Assembly (NCBI GenBank): GCA_022844565.1
Contig: JALHLK010000001.1
Location: 187,073-251,072 of the forward strand
Direction: 5' to 3'
DNA length: 64,000 nt
Source: Saprospiraceae bacterium
GTDB lineage: Bacteria > Bacteroidota > Bacteroidia > Chitinophagales > Saprospiraceae
The position numbers were made by a program, and so were the translations under genes. The first letter of the stretch is position 1; each line of letters opens with the position of its first letter. The notes under the pieces were generated by a model, which had not been told where the DNA came from, did no database searches, and was given only the letters and a program-made list of their open reading frames with translations. Below, piece by piece: positions 63,562 to 64,000 of the stretch.

Positions 63562-64000
63562 ATGATATTTGTCTACTTACTGTTGTTTTTTGTAGTAGCT
63601 GCAATTTATTCGTCCCAAGGTTTAGGTGGCGTGCCTACGCTTATTGCATTATTAGTATTGCTTCCTTTTACTGCATATGAGACCAAAATTTTGGCTTTGG
63701 TGCTGTCGATCGTTGTAATTTTGATTTTACTTTCGACTTCAGGATTTGCAACTTTGACAAAAGTAACTGATGCTGCTTTAGTGTTGATTGCCGCAGTCCC
63801 TTTTGTATTTTTGGGAGCAAGAATGTCGGTATCTAATAAAGTTTTCTTCTTCCTACTTGGATGTGCATTTTTGTTATCAGCCATTTTTATCTTAATAGAG
63901 TTAAAGCCGGATGGGAGGAAAAAAATTGATAAAAGTGGTTTATTGTTGGGGTCTGCCGCTATTGGATTTTTCACAGGCATTACTGGAATGGTAGGAAGTG
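63562..64000 (+). CDS. TSUP/TauE-SafE family permease (3' end outside window)
   Basis: The open frame from ATG 63562 runs 146 codons to the window edge. It begins with membrane helices, with the TSUP motif SSQGLGGVPTLIALLVLLP (about 17-35) and a second repeat GSAAIGFFTGITGMVGS (about 130-146). This is the first half of a sulfite/organosulfur or related anion exporter family. It starts 1 nt after the SDR gene, so it is probably in the same operon. Confidence 0.8.
   Translation, partial: MIFVYLLLFFVVAAIYSSQGLGGVPTLIALLVLLPFTAYETKILALVLSIVVILILLSTSGFATLTKVTDAALVLIAAVPFVFLGARMSVSNKVFFFLLGCAFLLSAIFILIELKPDGRKKIDKSGLLLGSAAIGFFTGITGMVGS

Noticed and set aside
63606-63980. Minus-strand open frame at the window end
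   Set aside because: It is the antisense of the TSUP permease, which has family motifs.

Overview
The window is a low-G+C chromosomal segment of a Bacteroidota bacterium, probably from the Saprospiria/Chitinophagia side of the phylum. This rests on gene content: a CcoN-CcoO fused cbb3 oxidase, a TonB-dependent receptor with a carboxypeptidase-like N-terminal domain, PorX and a PorE-like protein of the type IX secretion system (T9SS), a giant surface protein ending in a CHU_C/T9SS type-B domain, and the alternative GlmU family. It also rests on promoters of the Bacteroidota form (TTG, about 16-24 nt, then TAnnTTTG). No rRNA, tRNA, CRISPR array or complete insertion sequence was seen.

Layout. 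1-1740: cbb3 oxidase genes (ccoN/O cut by the window edge, ccoS) behind an intergenic region with an octamer repeat array split by a small inverted-repeat element. 2-13 kb: a secreted protein, TrmN6, a TonB receptor, GalE, CysQ, a membrane helix-hairpin-helix protein with an OmpA protein, PanC, and a Tat-type HisC-like aminotransferase. 14-21 kb: an S9 peptidase, a YihY/thioesterase pair and a yceI-porin-yceI cluster. 21-25 kb: an exbB-exbD-exbD-tonB operon and an outer-membrane protein. 25-30 kb: HipA-like kinase/DUF3037, PorX, GlyA, an FtsE-like ATPase. 30-38 kb: a YbiT-like ABC-F protein, PorE-like OmpA protein, DUF2911, adenine deaminase, MerR, TatC. 39-46 kb: a stress pair (thioredoxin-like/Usp fusion and CBS protein) and the giant surface protein. 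46-54 kb: envelope and housekeeping genes (MtgA, alternative GlmU, DUF368, enoyl-CoA hydratase, Nudix-CoA-binding fusion, MnmE). 54-58 kb: a decayed accessory patch (dinD remnant, a gene flanked by inverted repeats with an early stop, and a toxin-antitoxin pair with a dead toxin). 58-64 kb: a TPR/beta-barrel/SDR operon and a TSUP permease cut by the window end.

Common threads. Several products act at the cell envelope: ExbBD/TonB can energise the TonB receptor; PorX and PorE-like belong to the T9SS that would export the giant CHU_C protein; TatC could export the twin-arginine aminotransferase. FNR-like palindromes lie upstream of both the cbb3 oxidase and the Usp/CBS pair, suggesting shared oxygen or redox control.

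The most unusual signals are non-coding. A degenerate 8-bp tandem repeat of the form AATGNNNN, kept in strict 8-nt phase, occurs at four intergenic places, twice starting inside a stop codon. An 81-bp intergenic repeat occurs twice. A 54-codon membrane gene with its own promoter lies on the minus strand at 51862-52026. The ABC-F protein shows a matched pattern of losses that leaves one working ATP site.
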